Positions 15,863-24,795 of a stretch of DNA of 64,000 bases are shown piece after piece. The notes under the pieces were generated by a model. That model ran no database searches, was not told where the DNA came from, and saw nothing but the letters and a program-made list of their open reading frames with translations. How positions within the stretch are numbered: the stretch's first letter is position 1; every line of letters begins with the position of its first letter. The DNA comes from Micromonospora sp. WMMD961 (GTDB taxonomy: Bacteria; Actinomycetota; Actinomycetes; Mycobacteriales; Micromonosporaceae), in NCBI RefSeq assembly GCF_029626145.1, contig NZ_JARUBJ010000002.1, positions 5,057,501 to 5,121,500 of the forward strand. Direction: 5' to 3'. The translations under genes and the position numbers were made by a program.

Positions 15863-16234
15863 TCAGTCGAGCTTGTCGCGTAGGTCGTCGACCTGCTGTT
15901 GGAGGCGGTTCACCGCGCTGTCGTTGTTGACGAAGGTGGTGATGCCCGCGGCGAGGCCCAGGCCGATCAGCACGGCCAGGATGCTCAACACCAGGCCGCC
16001 GATGGCCACGCCCCGGCCGGTCACCCCTGGCCGGCGGGCCATCTTCAGCCCGACGATGCCGAGGATGACGCCGATGATGCCGAGCACCAGGCCGATCCAG
16101 GCGAGGATGGCGGTCAGCACGCTGAGCAGACCGGCCACCCCGAAGACCAGGGCAAAGGTGGCGGCCGCGCTGGTCTTGGCGTTGGTGGACGCCCGATGGG
16201 TCCTCGACCCGGCCGATTCGCTTGCGGCAGTCAT
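15863..16234 (-). CDS. Small DUF4190-like membrane protein
   Basis: A protein of 123 residues with two to three strongly hydrophobic segments (ATFALVFGVAGLLSVLTAILAW; IGLVLGIIGVILGIVGL; VAIGGLVLSILAVLIGLGLAAG) and the ARRPGVTGRGVAIGGLVL loop typical of DUF4190 proteins. The C-terminal 25 residues (VNRLQQQVDDLRDKLD) form a short predicted coiled coil, which may mediate self-association. ATG 16234 is preceded by GGAAGGGAG. It is transcribed alone, between two strong hairpins. Function unknown. Confidence 0.8.
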   Translation of the reverse strand: MTAASESAGSRTHRASTNAKTSAAATFALVFGVAGLLSVLTAILAWIGLVLGIIGVILGIVGLKMARRPGVTGRGVAIGGLVLSILAVLIGLGLAAGITTFVNNDSAVNRLQQQVDDLRDKLD

Positions 16235-16343
16235 GGGGCTCCCTTCCGTACGCGCGGCGCGCGCACTTCCGGGTGACCGCCTTCCCACCGCGTGACTCGT
16301 TATGCCACCGACTTCGAGCCGGCGACGCTGCCGGGATACGCAC

Positions 16344-16377
16344 GTGGGTGAGCGGGCCCTGAGGCCCGCCCACCCAC
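16344..16377 (-). terminator. Terminator after the secreted-protein gene
   Basis: Arms 16344-16358 and 16363-16377 pair over 15 bp with one mismatch and a 4-nt loop, 16 bp beyond the stop of the 16393-16917 gene. Confidence 0.75.
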
Positions 16378-16392
16378 TCGTTCGTCAGAGTC

Positions 16393-16917
16393 TCAGGAGG
16401 TGAAGGGGTAACGCAGTTCGAGGACGGTGGCCTCACCGCGGGCCTGCCCGACGCCGACCGGCTGCCACTCCTTCGGGATGACCTCTTCGACCTCGACCAC
16501 CGTCGGGTCGTCCTTGACCTCGACCTTCGCCGCGACCGTGCGCGTGTCGTCACCTCGGACGAAATAGACCTTGGGGATCTCCATGGTGAGCAGACCCGAG
16601 GCCCCGGTCGCCTTGAAGCAGAAGTTGACGCCACCCGGCAGGGTGAAGTCGTTGCTCTGCACCAGGATCAGATCCGCAGCCGGATTGTTCGGGTTGGATC
16701 CGCAGTCGACCAGGGTGATGTGCCCGTCACCCTTGATCAGCTTGACTCCCCGCTCCGCCAGCACCTGCGCGGCGCCCGGGTAGGAGTAGTCCTCCACGAG
16801 CGAGGGCGGCGTCTCCTCCGCCAGCGATGGGAGTTGGCTGACGATCACGGCTGCGGCGCTGGCCAGCACGGCAGCGGCGCCACCGGCGATGGCCCTTTTC
16901 CAGGAAGAAGTCTGCAC
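16393..16917 (-). CDS. Secreted or membrane-anchored protein, function unknown
   Basis: A protein of 174 residues with an N-terminal signal or anchor helix (KRAIAGGAAAVLASAAAVIVSQ) and an exported beta-rich body. Two Cys (LVDCGSN and VNFCFKA) could form a disulfide. No catalytic motif or known domain was recognised. The start is GTG 16917 because it gives the short basic stretch and hydrophobic core of a signal sequence; no strong ribosome site precedes it. It is divergent from the winged-helix gene across 189 bp and ends at its own hairpin. The homologues I can recall are uncharacterised actinobacterial secreted proteins. Confidence 0.75.
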   Translation of the reverse strand: MQTSSWKRAIAGGAAAVLASAAAVIVSQLPSLAEETPPSLVEDYSYPGAAQVLAERGVKLIKGDGHITLVDCGSNPNNPAADLILVQSNDFTLPGGVNFCFKATGASGLLTMEIPKVYFVRGDDTRTVAAKVEVKDDPTVVEVEEVIPKEWQPVGVGQARGEATVLELRYPFTS

Positions 16918-17106
16918 TGATCATTCACCCCGTGTGAAGTCACCCGAAACGGGCCGTCCGCACGATGGCGTGCGGATCGACGCGGCGGTGCCGCTGCGGC
17001 ACCAGATGGTGACAGCCGAGATAGTGCCACATCTACGTCTCACCATGGGGGTATCGATGTCGGGCGGGTGTCCTACCCTGGCGCCACGGCCCGGGAAGGG
17101 AGCCCG

Positions 17107-18216
17107 ATGAGCAGGGAACTCACGGCAGCGCAGGCGCTCGATCTGCGGATGACGAGCCTGCTGCTGCGCCCGCACCCGGGCATCCGACCGGGCGGTGTCG
17201 CCGACGTGGTGCAGTGGTTCGGCGCGATGCAGGCGCAGGATCTGGCGAGCGGTCTGTGGTCACTGGGCGCCCGGTTGCCCGGGCAGAGCGTCGCCGATGT
17301 GCAGGCGGCGTTGGAGCGGCGCGAGGCGCTGCGCACCTGGCCGATGCGGGGCACGGTGCATCTCGTCCCGCCCGCCGACGTCCGCTGGATGCTGGAGTTG
17401 ACCGGCGTACGCTCGCTCTCCGCCTCGGCGACCCGACGGGCGCAGCTCGGTCTCACCGAGGCCGACGAGGGTCGCGCGTTGGACGTTCTCGGCGAGGCGC
17501 TGGCTGGCGGCGGCCGGCTCACCCGCGCCCAGTGCCTCGCCGCGCTGCGCGAGGCCGGCATCGGCACCGACGGGCAGCGCGGTTACCACCTGCTGTGGTA
17601 CGCGAGCGTCCGCGGGGTGACCTGCGTGGCGCCGAACGTCGGCACCGAACAGACCTTCGCCCTGCTCGACGAGTGGGCGCCCGAGTCACGCTCGCTGGAA
17701 CGGGACGAGGCGCTGGCTCTGCTCGCCCACCGTTACGTCCGTGGGCACGGGCCGGTCACCGCCCGGGAGTTCGCCGGCTGGAGCGGCCTTACGCTGACCG
17801 ACGCGCGGCGCGGCCTCGCCGCTGCCGAGGGCGTGCTGGGCACGGTACGGGTCGACGGCGAGCCGATGCACGTCGACGCGGTGCTCGCCGACATGCCGCG
17901 TGTTCCGCTGGACGACATGCTCGTGCTGCCCGGCTTCGACGAGTACCTGCTCGGCTACCGGGACCGCCGGCTGATGCTCGACCCCGCTGACCAGCAGGCC
18001 GTCGTGCCGGGCAACAACGGCATCTTCCAGGCCACCGTGGTCCGCGCCGGGCGGGTCGTCGGGGTGTGGAAGCGCAAGGTCGGCCGCACCGCGGTCACCG
18101 TGACGATCCAACCGCTCACGACCCTCGACGCCGCGGCGCGGGCCCGGGTGGAGCAGGCGCTGGCACGCTACGCGGACTTCCTCGGGCTTCCGCCCCGCTT
18201 CGACTGGCTGACCTGA
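17107..18216 (+). CDS. Winged-helix DNA-binding domain protein (HTH_42 family)
   Basis: A protein of 369 residues of the winged-helix family that includes YcaQ/AlkZ-like DNA glycosylases and related DNA-binding proteins. Family features are MTSLLLRPHPGI at the start, VVQWFGAMQAQDLASGLWSLG, the TWPMRGTVHLVPP block, a GPVTAREFAGWSGLT winged-helix segment and the LPGFDEYLLGYRDR loop. ATG 17107 has AAGGGAG upstream. The WPMRGT motif belongs to the YcaQ-like branch that lacks a proven catalytic residue, so DNA binding is likely and glycosylase activity is uncertain. It converges on malQ with only ten bases between the stops. Confidence 0.85.
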   Translation: MSRELTAAQALDLRMTSLLLRPHPGIRPGGVADVVQWFGAMQAQDLASGLWSLGARLPGQSVADVQAALERREALRTWPMRGTVHLVPPADVRWMLELTGVRSLSASATRRAQLGLTEADEGRALDVLGEALAGGGRLTRAQCLAALREAGIGTDGQRGYHLLWYASVRGVTCVAPNVGTEQTFALLDEWAPESRSLERDEALALLAHRYVRGHGPVTAREFAGWSGLTLTDARRGLAAAEGVLGTVRVDGEPMHVDAVLADMPRVPLDDMLVLPGFDEYLLGYRDRRLMLDPADQQAVVPGNNGIFQATVVRAGRVVGVWKRKVGRTAVTVTIQPLTTLDAAARARVEQALARYADFLGLPPRFDWLT

Positions 18217-18226
18217 CCGCGGGTCG

Positions 18227-20218
18227 TCACTCCTCGGTCGGCGCGGGGTTGGTCCGCCGTGGCCGGGCAGCGCCGAGCAGGTCGACGATCCGGGCCACCC
18301 GGGGGTCCGAGCGGATCTCCGCGACGGTCGCCGGCAGCGGCAGCCGCCAGTTCGGGTACTCGTCCACAGTGCCCGGCATGTTGGGTTGGCGCACCTCGCC
18401 CAGCACGTCGTAGAGGGACAGGCCGAGTAGCCGGGTGGGGCTGGCCGCGAGGGCGGCGTGCATCGCCACCACCACGTCGCCGTCGTCCGGTGTCGCAGCC
18501 GGGTCGGGTGTCGCGGTCGGCTCGGGCAGCAGACTCTCCGCGCGCAACATGTCCAACAGCCGCTTCCGGTCCGTGGCGGCCCGGGCCCGCTCGACCGCGA
18601 CGTCCGTGCCGAGCAGCTTCAACTCGTCGCGCACCCGAACGTGCTCCCCGCTCAGGAAACCCGGCGCGGTCGGCAGGTCGTGCGTCGAGATCGTGGCCAG
18701 CGCGTTGCGCGGCCAACGGGCCGGCGGGACGAACGCGCCGTCGTCGTCGCGGGCGAACCACAACACGGTCGAGCCGAGCATGTTGCGCCCGCGCAGCCCC
18801 CGGGTCACCACCGGTTGCACGGTGCCGAGGTCCTCGCCGACCACCACCGCGCCGGCCCGGTGCGCCTCCAGCGCGAGGATGCCGAGCATCGCGTCGGCGT
18901 CGTACCGCACGTAGGTGCCCTCCGCCGCCCCGGCGCCCGGCGGCACCCACCACAGCCGCCACAGGCCGGCGACGTGGTCCACCCGCAGGCCACCCGCGTG
19001 CCGTAGGGTCCGGCGCAGCATGTCCCGGTAGGCGGCGTAACCGGTGGCGGCGAGCCGGTCCGGGCGCCACGCCGCGAGCCCCCAGTCCTGGCCGAGCTGG
19101 TTGAAATCGTCCGGCGGCGCGCCGACCCGCACACCCTGGGCCAGCACGTCGGCGAGCTGCCAACCGTCGGCACCGCCGGGGTCGATGCCGACGGCCAGGT
19201 CGTGCACCACCCCGACCGGCATTCCGGCGGCCCGGGCCGCCGCCGTCACGGCGTCGAGCTGCTCGTCGCACAGGTGCTGCAACCAGGCGTGGAAGGCGAC
19301 CCGGTCGGCGAGCTGCCGACGCTGCTCGGCGACCGCCGGGGAGTCCGGATGGTGCAGTTCCTCCGGCCAGGCACGCCAGTCGTTGCCGTGCCGCTCGGCG
19401 AGCGCACACCAGGTGGCGAAGCTGGCCAGCGCCGGGTCGGCGGCGAGGTCCACCGACTGGGCGTACGGGTGCAGCAACTCCAGGGCGTGCCGCTTGGCCG
19501 CCCACACCTGGTCGTAGTCGATCAGCTCGCCGCGGTCGGGGCGCAGGGCGTCGACGACCGCACGGGTCGCCGGGTCGGCCGCACGGTACGCGGCGGTGTC
19601 GCCGACCCGCAGGTAGAGCGGGTTGACGAAGCGTCGACTCGCTGGCGAGTAGGGCGAGGTGGCGACCGGGTGCGCGGGCCCGACGGCGTGCAGCGGGTTG
19701 AGCAACACCAGCCCCGCCCCGGTGTCACCGGCCCAGCCGGTGAAGTCGGCGAGGTCGCCGAGGTCACCCATGCCCCAGGAGCGTTCCGAGGTGAGCGCGT
19801 AGAGCTGGAGCATCCAGCCCCAGGTGCGCGGCGGCACCGGCAGCCGACGGGGCACCACCACCAGCGTCGCCTCCCGGTCGGCGCAGGCCAGCCGGTGCCA
19901 GCCCAGCGGCAGGTCTCCCGGCAGCTCGCCGTCGACCACGCGACGGCCGCCGTCCTCCAGGGTCACCACACCTGCGCCGGGCAGCGCCCGGGTCGTGCCC
20001 TGGGTGAGCACCACCGTCGGGGGCAGCGCGGCCCGGTCCACCGCGCGGGCGGCGGCGAGTGCGTCCGCGACGGCCGCCGGGCTGGTGGCGTCCACGCCGA
20101 GCAGGCCGAGCACACCCACCACGGTCTCCGGTGCGACCTCGACGCGGCGGTGCTGCCAGTCCTCGTACCAGGTGGACACGCCGTGCGCCTTGGCCAGCGC
20201 GGCCAGTCGTCGGTTCAT
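18227..20218 (-). CDS. malQ: 4-alpha-glucanotransferase (amylomaltase)
   Basis: A GH77 enzyme of 663 residues that transfers alpha-1,4-glucan segments between maltodextrins in the cytoplasm. The actinobacterial N-terminal extension (about 1-150, opening RRLAALAKAHGVSTWYEDW) precedes the barrel. Visible catalytic elements are SERSWGMGDLGDL, the nucleophile Asp in GLRVDHVAGLW, the acid Glu in VVGEDLGTVQP and the transition-state Asp in STHDLPT. ATG 20218 has a GAGGCGGGGGG ribosome-site region. It lies downstream of the sugC gene in the same direction, but a 12-bp hairpin and 259 bp of non-coding DNA intervene, so it probably has its own promoter. It links trehalose or maltodextrin uptake to glycogen metabolism. 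Confidence 0.95.
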   Translation of the reverse strand: MNRRLAALAKAHGVSTWYEDWQHRRVEVAPETVVGVLGLLGVDATSPAAVADALAAARAVDRAALPPTVVLTQGTTRALPGAGVVTLEDGGRRVVDGELPGDLPLGWHRLACADREATLVVVPRRLPVPPRTWGWMLQLYALTSERSWGMGDLGDLADFTGWAGDTGAGLVLLNPLHAVGPAHPVATSPYSPASRRFVNPLYLRVGDTAAYRAADPATRAVVDALRPDRGELIDYDQVWAAKRHALELLHPYAQSVDLAADPALASFATWCALAERHGNDWRAWPEELHHPDSPAVAEQRRQLADRVAFHAWLQHLCDEQLDAVTAAARAAGMPVGVVHDLAVGIDPGGADGWQLADVLAQGVRVGAPPDDFNQLGQDWGLAAWRPDRLAATGYAAYRDMLRRTLRHAGGLRVDHVAGLWRLWWVPPGAGAAEGTYVRYDADAMLGILALEAHRAGAVVVGEDLGTVQPVVTRGLRGRNMLGSTVLWFARDDDGAFVPPARWPRNALATISTHDLPTAPGFLSGEHVRVRDELKLLGTDVAVERARAATDRKRLLDMLRAESLLPEPTATPDPAATPDDGDVVVAMHAALAASPTRLLGLSLYDVLGEVRQPNMPGTVDEYPNWRLPLPATVAEIRSDPRVARIVDLLGAARPRRTNPAPTEE

Positions 20219-20286
20219 CCCGCCCCCCGCCTCACGACGCGATCTCCGACCACCTTGCCACGACCGGGCCCGCGGCGCAGGACACG

Positions 20287-20320
20287 GCGAGGGCCGGCAG
20301 GTGAACCCGCCGGCCCTCGC
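20287..20320 (-). terminator. Hairpin between sugC and malQ
   Basis: GCGAGGGCCGGC (20287-20298) and its exact complement (20309-20320) give a 12-bp stem with a 10-nt loop. It is the likely end of the lpqY-sugABC message. Confidence 0.7.
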
Positions 20321-20321
20321 C

Positions 20322-20398
20322 AAGATCGCGCAACATCCTGGTTCAAGTGGCATCCCGCTCGCTCCGACACCACTACGACAACGATCGAGCACGATCTT
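20322..20398. repeat. Dispersed palindromic element, copy A (77 bp)
   Basis: The left arm AAGATCGCGCAACATC (20322-20337) and right arm GATCGAGCACGATCTT (20383-20398) match as inverted repeats at 12 of 16 positions. Internally AGTGG...CCACTAC is shared with copy B at 35084. It is the most decayed copy. Confidence 0.75.
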
Positions 20399-20400
20399 CG

Positions 20401-20470
20401 CGCCGAGCGCCGAACGCTGAACGCTGAACGCTGAGCGCCGAACGCCGAGCGCCGAACGCCGAGCGCTGAG
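20401..20470. repeat. Ten exact-length 7-bp tandem repeats (CGCYGAR)
   Basis: Ten consecutive heptads follow the pattern CGC-C/T-GA-A/G with no indels, starting two bases after palindromic element A and ending eight bases before the sugC stop. It is a minisatellite and probably varies in length between strains. Confidence 0.9.
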
Positions 20471-20477
20471 CGCGTGG

Positions 20478-21686
20478 TCAGTCGCCGAGCGCGCCGGCCG
20501 CCCGGCCCTCGTGCAGGGTCAGGTTCCGCCCGGTGGCCGGGTCGAACAGGTGGATCTTCTCCAGGTTGAACCAGACCCGCCGTGACTGTCCCTCGGCGAC
20601 CGCGGACTCCGCGGACAGCCGGGTCACCAGGTTGCCACCGGCACCGGCGAAGTCGGCGGCACCGGCGTCGGCGGCCAACTCCTCCAACTCGGCGGCGCTG
20701 GCCTTCTCACCCTCGACGGTGAGGTAGACGTACTTGTCCGAGCCCATCGATTCGACGATGTCCACCGGTGCCTCGAACTCCATGCCCCGCCGCCGGGTGT
20801 CCTCGTCGACCAGTTCGGCGTCCTCGAAGTGCTCGGGCCGGATGCCGAGGATCAATTCGCGCGGGGCGTCGGCGGCCTCCAACTCCCGGCGGACCCGGTC
20901 ACCGAGCGGCACGTCACCCAGTGCGGTGTGCAGGCTGCCATTCTGCACGGCGGCGTGCAGGAAGTTCATCGACGGTGAGCCGATGAAACCGGCCACGAAG
21001 AGGTTGCGCGGGTGGTCGTACAGCTCCTGTGGCGGCCCGACCTGCTGCACCGCGCCACCCCGCATGATCACCACGCGGTCGCCGAGGGTCATCGCCTCGG
21101 TCTGGTCGTGCGTGACGTAGACGGTGGTGGTGCCGAGCTGCTTCTGCAGCCGGGACACCACAGTGCGCATCTGCACGCGCAACTTGGCGTCGAGGTTGGA
21201 CAGCGGCTCGTCCATGAGGAAGGCCTTGGGCTGACGGACGATCGCCCGGCCCATGGCGACCCGCTGGCGTTGGCCACCGGAGAGGTTTGCCGGCTTGCGG
21301 TCCAGCAGGGCGGTCAGCTCCAGCACCTTGGCCGCTTCGTCGACCTTCTGGTTGATGGTCTCCTTGTCCAGCTTGGCCAGCCGCAGCGGGAACGCCATGT
21401 TCTCCCGCACTGTCATGTTCGGGTACAGCGCGTACGACTGGAACACCATGGCGATGTCCCGGTCCCGGGGCGCCTTGTCGTTGACCCGCTGCCCGGCGAT
21501 GCGCAGCTCACCGGAGCTGATGTCCTCCAACCCGGCGATCATGTTGAGGGTGGTGGACTTGCCGCAGCCCGAGGGGCCGACCAGGATCACGAACTCGCCG
21601 TCGGCGATCTCCAGGTCGACGTCCTGCACGGCGACGGTCCCGTCCGGGAAACTCTTGCTCACCTTGTCCAGCACGATGTCAGCCAT
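20478..21686 (-). CDS. sugC: Sugar ABC importer ATPase, SugC/MsiK type
   Basis: The cytoplasmic ATPase, 402 residues, of the LpqY-SugABC importer; it hydrolyses ATP to drive sugar uptake. Walker A is GPSGCGKST, the Q loop FQSYALYPNMTVREN, the signature LSGGQRQRVAMGRA, Walker B AFLMDEPLSNLDA and the switch His YVTHDQTEAM, all canonical. The C-terminal 150 residues are the TOBE/regulatory domain typical of MalK/MsiK proteins (ILGIRPEHFEDAEL). It is the last gene of the operon, ten bases after sugB. It is the only importer-type ATPase in the window, and MsiK homologues in Streptomyces serve several importers, so it may energise others too. Confidence 0.93.
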   Translation of the reverse strand: MADIVLDKVSKSFPDGTVAVQDVDLEIADGEFVILVGPSGCGKSTTLNMIAGLEDISSGELRIAGQRVNDKAPRDRDIAMVFQSYALYPNMTVRENMAFPLRLAKLDKETINQKVDEAAKVLELTALLDRKPANLSGGQRQRVAMGRAIVRQPKAFLMDEPLSNLDAKLRVQMRTVVSRLQKQLGTTTVYVTHDQTEAMTLGDRVVIMRGGAVQQVGPPQELYDHPRNLFVAGFIGSPSMNFLHAAVQNGSLHTALGDVPLGDRVRRELEAADAPRELILGIRPEHFEDAELVDEDTRRRGMEFEAPVDIVESMGSDKYVYLTVEGEKASAAELEELAADAGAADFAGAGGNLVTRLSAESAVAEGQSRRVWFNLEKIHLFDPATGRNLTLHEGRAAGALGD

Positions 21687-21696
21687 GACTACTCAC

Positions 21697-22533
21697 CTAT
21701 CCCTTGACTGCGCCGGAGGTCAGACCGGACACGATGCGGCGCTGGAAGAAGAGGACGAACAGGATGATCGGTACGGTGATCACCACGGCGGCCGCGCAGA
21801 TCGCCCCGGTGGGGTCCTCGAACTGCGACGCGCCGGTGAAGAACGACAGCGCGGCCGGCACCGTGCGGGACCGCTCGGTGGAGGTCAGCGAGATGGCGAA
21901 CAGGAAGTCGTTCCAACAGAAGATGAACACCAGGATCGCCGTGGTGAAGACACCGGGCGCGGCCAGTGGCGCGATCACCCGCCGGAACGCCTGGGCCTGG
22001 GTGGCACCGTCCATCTTCGCGGCCTTCTCCAGGTCCCACGGAATCTGCTTGAAGAACGCCGACAGCGTGTAGATCGCCAGCGGCAGCGCGAAGGTGATGT
22101 ACGGAAGGATCAGCCCGGGCCAGGTGTCGAAGATCTTGAGTTGACGCTCGATCTCGAACAGCGGCGACACCAGTGACACCTGCGGGAACATCGCGATCAG
22201 CAGGGAGATCCCGACCAGCAGCTTCTTGCCCGGGAAGTCCAGCCGGCTGATGGCGTACGCGGCCATCGCTCCGAGCACCACCGCGATCAGCGTGGCGATC
22301 AGCGCGATGCCGATGGAGTTGACCAGCGCCCGAACGAACTCGTCCGTGTCGAAGATCGTCCGGTAGTTGTCCAGCGTCCACTCCCGGGGGATGAAGTTCC
22401 CGTCGGTGAGGGTCGCCGGTGTCTTGAACGACAGCGACGCGATCCACAGCACCGGAATGAGCGCGAAGACGACCACGAGGACGTCGAGCAGACCCCAGCG
22501 CAGTTTTGCCCTGGTAGTGGTATCGACAGCCAT
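21697..22533 (-). CDS. sugB: Trehalose-type ABC importer permease, SugB
   Basis: An inner-membrane permease of 278 residues, MalG family. Hydrophobic segments begin at DVLVVVFALIPVLWIASLSF, and the EAA loop that docks the ATPase reads EKAAKMDGATQAQAFRRVIAPLA. The start MAVDTTTRAKLRWGLLDVL at ATG 22533 is one base downstream of the sugA stop region, so translation is coupled. The C-terminus FFQRRIVSGLTSGAVKG is standard for the family. With SugA it forms the translocation path for the disaccharide delivered by LpqY. Confidence 0.93.
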   Translation of the reverse strand: MAVDTTTRAKLRWGLLDVLVVVFALIPVLWIASLSFKTPATLTDGNFIPREWTLDNYRTIFDTDEFVRALVNSIGIALIATLIAVVLGAMAAYAISRLDFPGKKLLVGISLLIAMFPQVSLVSPLFEIERQLKIFDTWPGLILPYITFALPLAIYTLSAFFKQIPWDLEKAAKMDGATQAQAFRRVIAPLAAPGVFTTAILVFIFCWNDFLFAISLTSTERSRTVPAALSFFTGASQFEDPTGAICAAAVVITVPIILFVLFFQRRIVSGLTSGAVKG

Positions 22534-22534
22534 G

Positions 22535-23509
22535 TCAGCGCCTCTCCCCGTCGTCGCTGCCGGGGGCAGCGGTGCCGAACAGCTTCACGAAGACGAACGC
22601 GATGATCGCCACAGTGACGAAGATCAGCACCGACATCGTCGAGCCGATACCGAGGTTGAGACCCCGGAGCAGGTTGTTGTAGGCGAGCATCGACACCGAC
22701 GACGTCTCGTTGCCTCCGGCGGTGAGCACGTAGATGTTGTCGAAGACCCGGAACGCGTCCAGGGTGCGGAAGAGCAACGCGACCAGGATCGCCGGCTTCA
22801 TCACCGGCAGCATCACCTTGGTGAACTTCTGCCAGGCGGTCGCGCCGTCGGTGGAGGCGGCCTTGAGCAGGTCCTCCGGCACCAGCGCCAGCCCGGCCAT
22901 CAGCAGCAACGCCATGAACGGGGTGGTCTTCCAGATCTCCGCGAGCATGATGATCGCCAGGGAGCTGGCGCGCTCGGTGAGTGGTGCGCCGTCGCTGAAC
23001 AGGTCGGCGAGGTAGCCGGTGCCGGGCGTCCAGGCGTACCGCCAGGAGAAGGCCGCGACGACGGTGACGATTCCGTACGGGATGAGCGCCGAGGTCCGGA
23101 CCAGGCCGCGCCCGACCAGGGTGCGGTGCATGATGATCGCCAGACCCATGCCGAGCACCAGTTCGACGGCCACGGTGACCACCGTGATCAGCGTGGTCAC
23201 CCCGAACGCGGTCCACCAGAACTCGTTGCTGAGCACTGTGACGTAGTTCTGCAGGCCGATGAACTCACGCTCGTCAGGGAAGCGCAGGTCGTAGCGCTGC
23301 AAGGACAGCCAGACCGAGTAGATGATCGGGTACGCGGTCACCAGGACCATGACCAGCGCGGCGGGCGCGCAGAGCAACCAGCCGAGCTTGCGTTCGGCCT
23401 TCTTGTTCGCGCTCAGCGGCGCCTTGCGGCGGCCTCCGCGTTGGGTCGGCACGGTGGCACGCTGGCCGTCGGTCTTTTCCGGCGTTTCCGTGGTGGCGGG
23501 CCGGGTCAC
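22535..23509 (-). CDS. sugA: Trehalose-type ABC importer permease, SugA
   Basis: A permease of 324 residues, MalF family. A hydrophilic lead of about 45 residues is followed by six predicted membrane helices (first LLCAPAALVMVLVTAYPIIY). The EAA loop reads PEDLLKAASTDGATAWQKF. The start is GTG 23509, overlapping the lpqY stop as GTGA. Long frames that run upstream through lpqY in this phase are read-through of antisense-like composition and not part of the gene. It pairs with SugB. Confidence 0.93.
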   Translation of the reverse strand: MTRPATTETPEKTDGQRATVPTQRGGRRKAPLSANKKAERKLGWLLCAPAALVMVLVTAYPIIYSVWLSLQRYDLRFPDEREFIGLQNYVTVLSNEFWWTAFGVTTLITVVTVAVELVLGMGLAIIMHRTLVGRGLVRTSALIPYGIVTVVAAFSWRYAWTPGTGYLADLFSDGAPLTERASSLAIIMLAEIWKTTPFMALLLMAGLALVPEDLLKAASTDGATAWQKFTKVMLPVMKPAILVALLFRTLDAFRVFDNIYVLTAGGNETSSVSMLAYNNLLRGLNLGIGSTMSVLIFVTVAIIAFVFVKLFGTAAPGSDDGERR

Positions 23510-24795
23510 GGGAGCACCCCCTTCGACTGGAGTGCGTCGGCGATGGCGCCACGCAGCTCGTCGGCAGTCTGTTGTGGACGGATTGCCGACGGCGGGGACA
23601 GGATCGCCGACATGACGGTGGAGATGCTCTGGTAGGCGGGGGTCAGCGGCCGGGTTGCCGGGTCCTTCAGCTCCTCCAGGATGGTGTCCTTCATCGGGTA
23701 CGCCTCGGTCATCTCCGGGTCGTCGTAGACGGCCTCGATGGTGGGCGGCACCCCGTCGTTGATGGCGGAGAACTTCTGGTGCTCGGCGCTGCGGATGCAC
23801 CGGGCCGCTTCGAAGGACAGCTCCGGATGCTCGGAGTAGGAGCTGACGGCCAGGTTGACACCGCCGATGGTGACCTTGCTCGGGGTGCCCTCGTCGATGC
23901 CGGGGATCCGCGCCCAGCCGACCTGCTTGGCAAGCTCCGGGTCCGCCTCCTGGAGGGCCGGGTAGACGAACGGCCAGTTCACCTGGAACGCGCCCGCGCC
24001 GGACTGGAACTCCAGCCGGACCGGGTCCTCGGTGGCGTTGCTGAACGACGGCGAGGTCACGCCCGACGTGGCGAAACGCTTCAACTGCTCCAACGCCCGG
24101 ACCGCTCCCTCGTCCATCACGGCCTGGGTGCCGTCGTCGTTGAGGATCTTCCCGCCGGCGCTCTCGGCGAGGGTGTTGTAGAGGACGACCAGGCCTTCGT
24201 ACTGGGCGCCCATGGTGAGCACCTGGTACGGCTTGCCCTGCTCCTTGAGCTGCTGGGCCGCGCTGATCATCTGGTCCCAGGTGGTCGGCGGCTGCGGCAC
24301 CAGGTCTTTCCGGTACCAGAGCAGTTGGACGTTGGTGTTCTTCGGGGCCGCGTACAGCTTGCCCTCGTAGCGGGCTGTCTCCAGCGGGCCGGCGAGGGTG
24401 CCCTGCTCGGCCTCGGCCTTGTCCTGACCGGTCCACTCACGGATCCACTTGGCGCTGGCGAACTCCTGGGTCCAGGTCACGTCCAGGCCGAGCACGTCCA
24501 TGCCGGTGTCCTCGGCGGCCAGCCGGCGCACCATCTGCACCCGCTGGTCGTCGGCCTGCCGAGGCAGCCCCCGGTAAACGATCGTGTACCGCCCCTGGGC
24601 CTGCGCGTTGCAGTCGTCGACGACCTTCTGCAGGTTCTGCTCGGGCGGGTAGTACAGGTTGATGGTCGGCGTGCCGCCACCACCGTCGTCGCTGCCGCAC
24701 GCGGCCAGCGGTGCGACGAGCGCCAGCGCGGCGGCCGCCGCCGCGAGCCGCACCATCGGCCGGCGTCGGTGTCGAGCCGCTTCGGGGTCCGTCAT
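23506..24795 (-). CDS. lpqY: Trehalose-binding lipoprotein, LpqY type
   Basis: The extracytoplasmic sugar-binding protein of the importer, 429 residues, a lipoprotein with lipobox VAPLAAC after an Ala/Leu signal core. Blocks match mycobacterial LpqY as I recall it: LPRQADDQRVQMVRRLAAED, MDVLGLDVTWTQEFA, NTNVQLLWYRKDLV, FQVNWPFVYPAL, KVTIGGVNLAV and a C-terminus ending KGVLP. In Mycobacterium, LpqY-SugABC recycles trehalose; gene order and overlaps are the same here. ATG 24795 has GGGAGGG upstream; an ATG about 13 codons later could also serve. It is the first gene of lpqY-sugA-sugB-sugC. Trehalose is the best guess; other alpha-glucosides are not excluded. Confidence 0.9.
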   Translation of the reverse strand: MTDPEAARHRRRPMVRLAAAAAALALVAPLAACGSDDGGGGTPTINLYYPPEQNLQKVVDDCNAQAQGRYTIVYRGLPRQADDQRVQMVRRLAAEDTGMDVLGLDVTWTQEFASAKWIREWTGQDKAEAEQGTLAGPLETARYEGKLYAAPKNTNVQLLWYRKDLVPQPPTTWDQMISAAQQLKEQGKPYQVLTMGAQYEGLVVLYNTLAESAGGKILNDDGTQAVMDEGAVRALEQLKRFATSGVTSPSFSNATEDPVRLEFQSGAGAFQVNWPFVYPALQEADPELAKQVGWARIPGIDEGTPSKVTIGGVNLAVSSYSEHPELSFEAARCIRSAEHQKFSAINDGVPPTIEAVYDDPEMTEAYPMKDTILEELKDPATRPLTPAYQSISTVMSAILSPPSAIRPQQTADELRGAIADALQSKGVLP

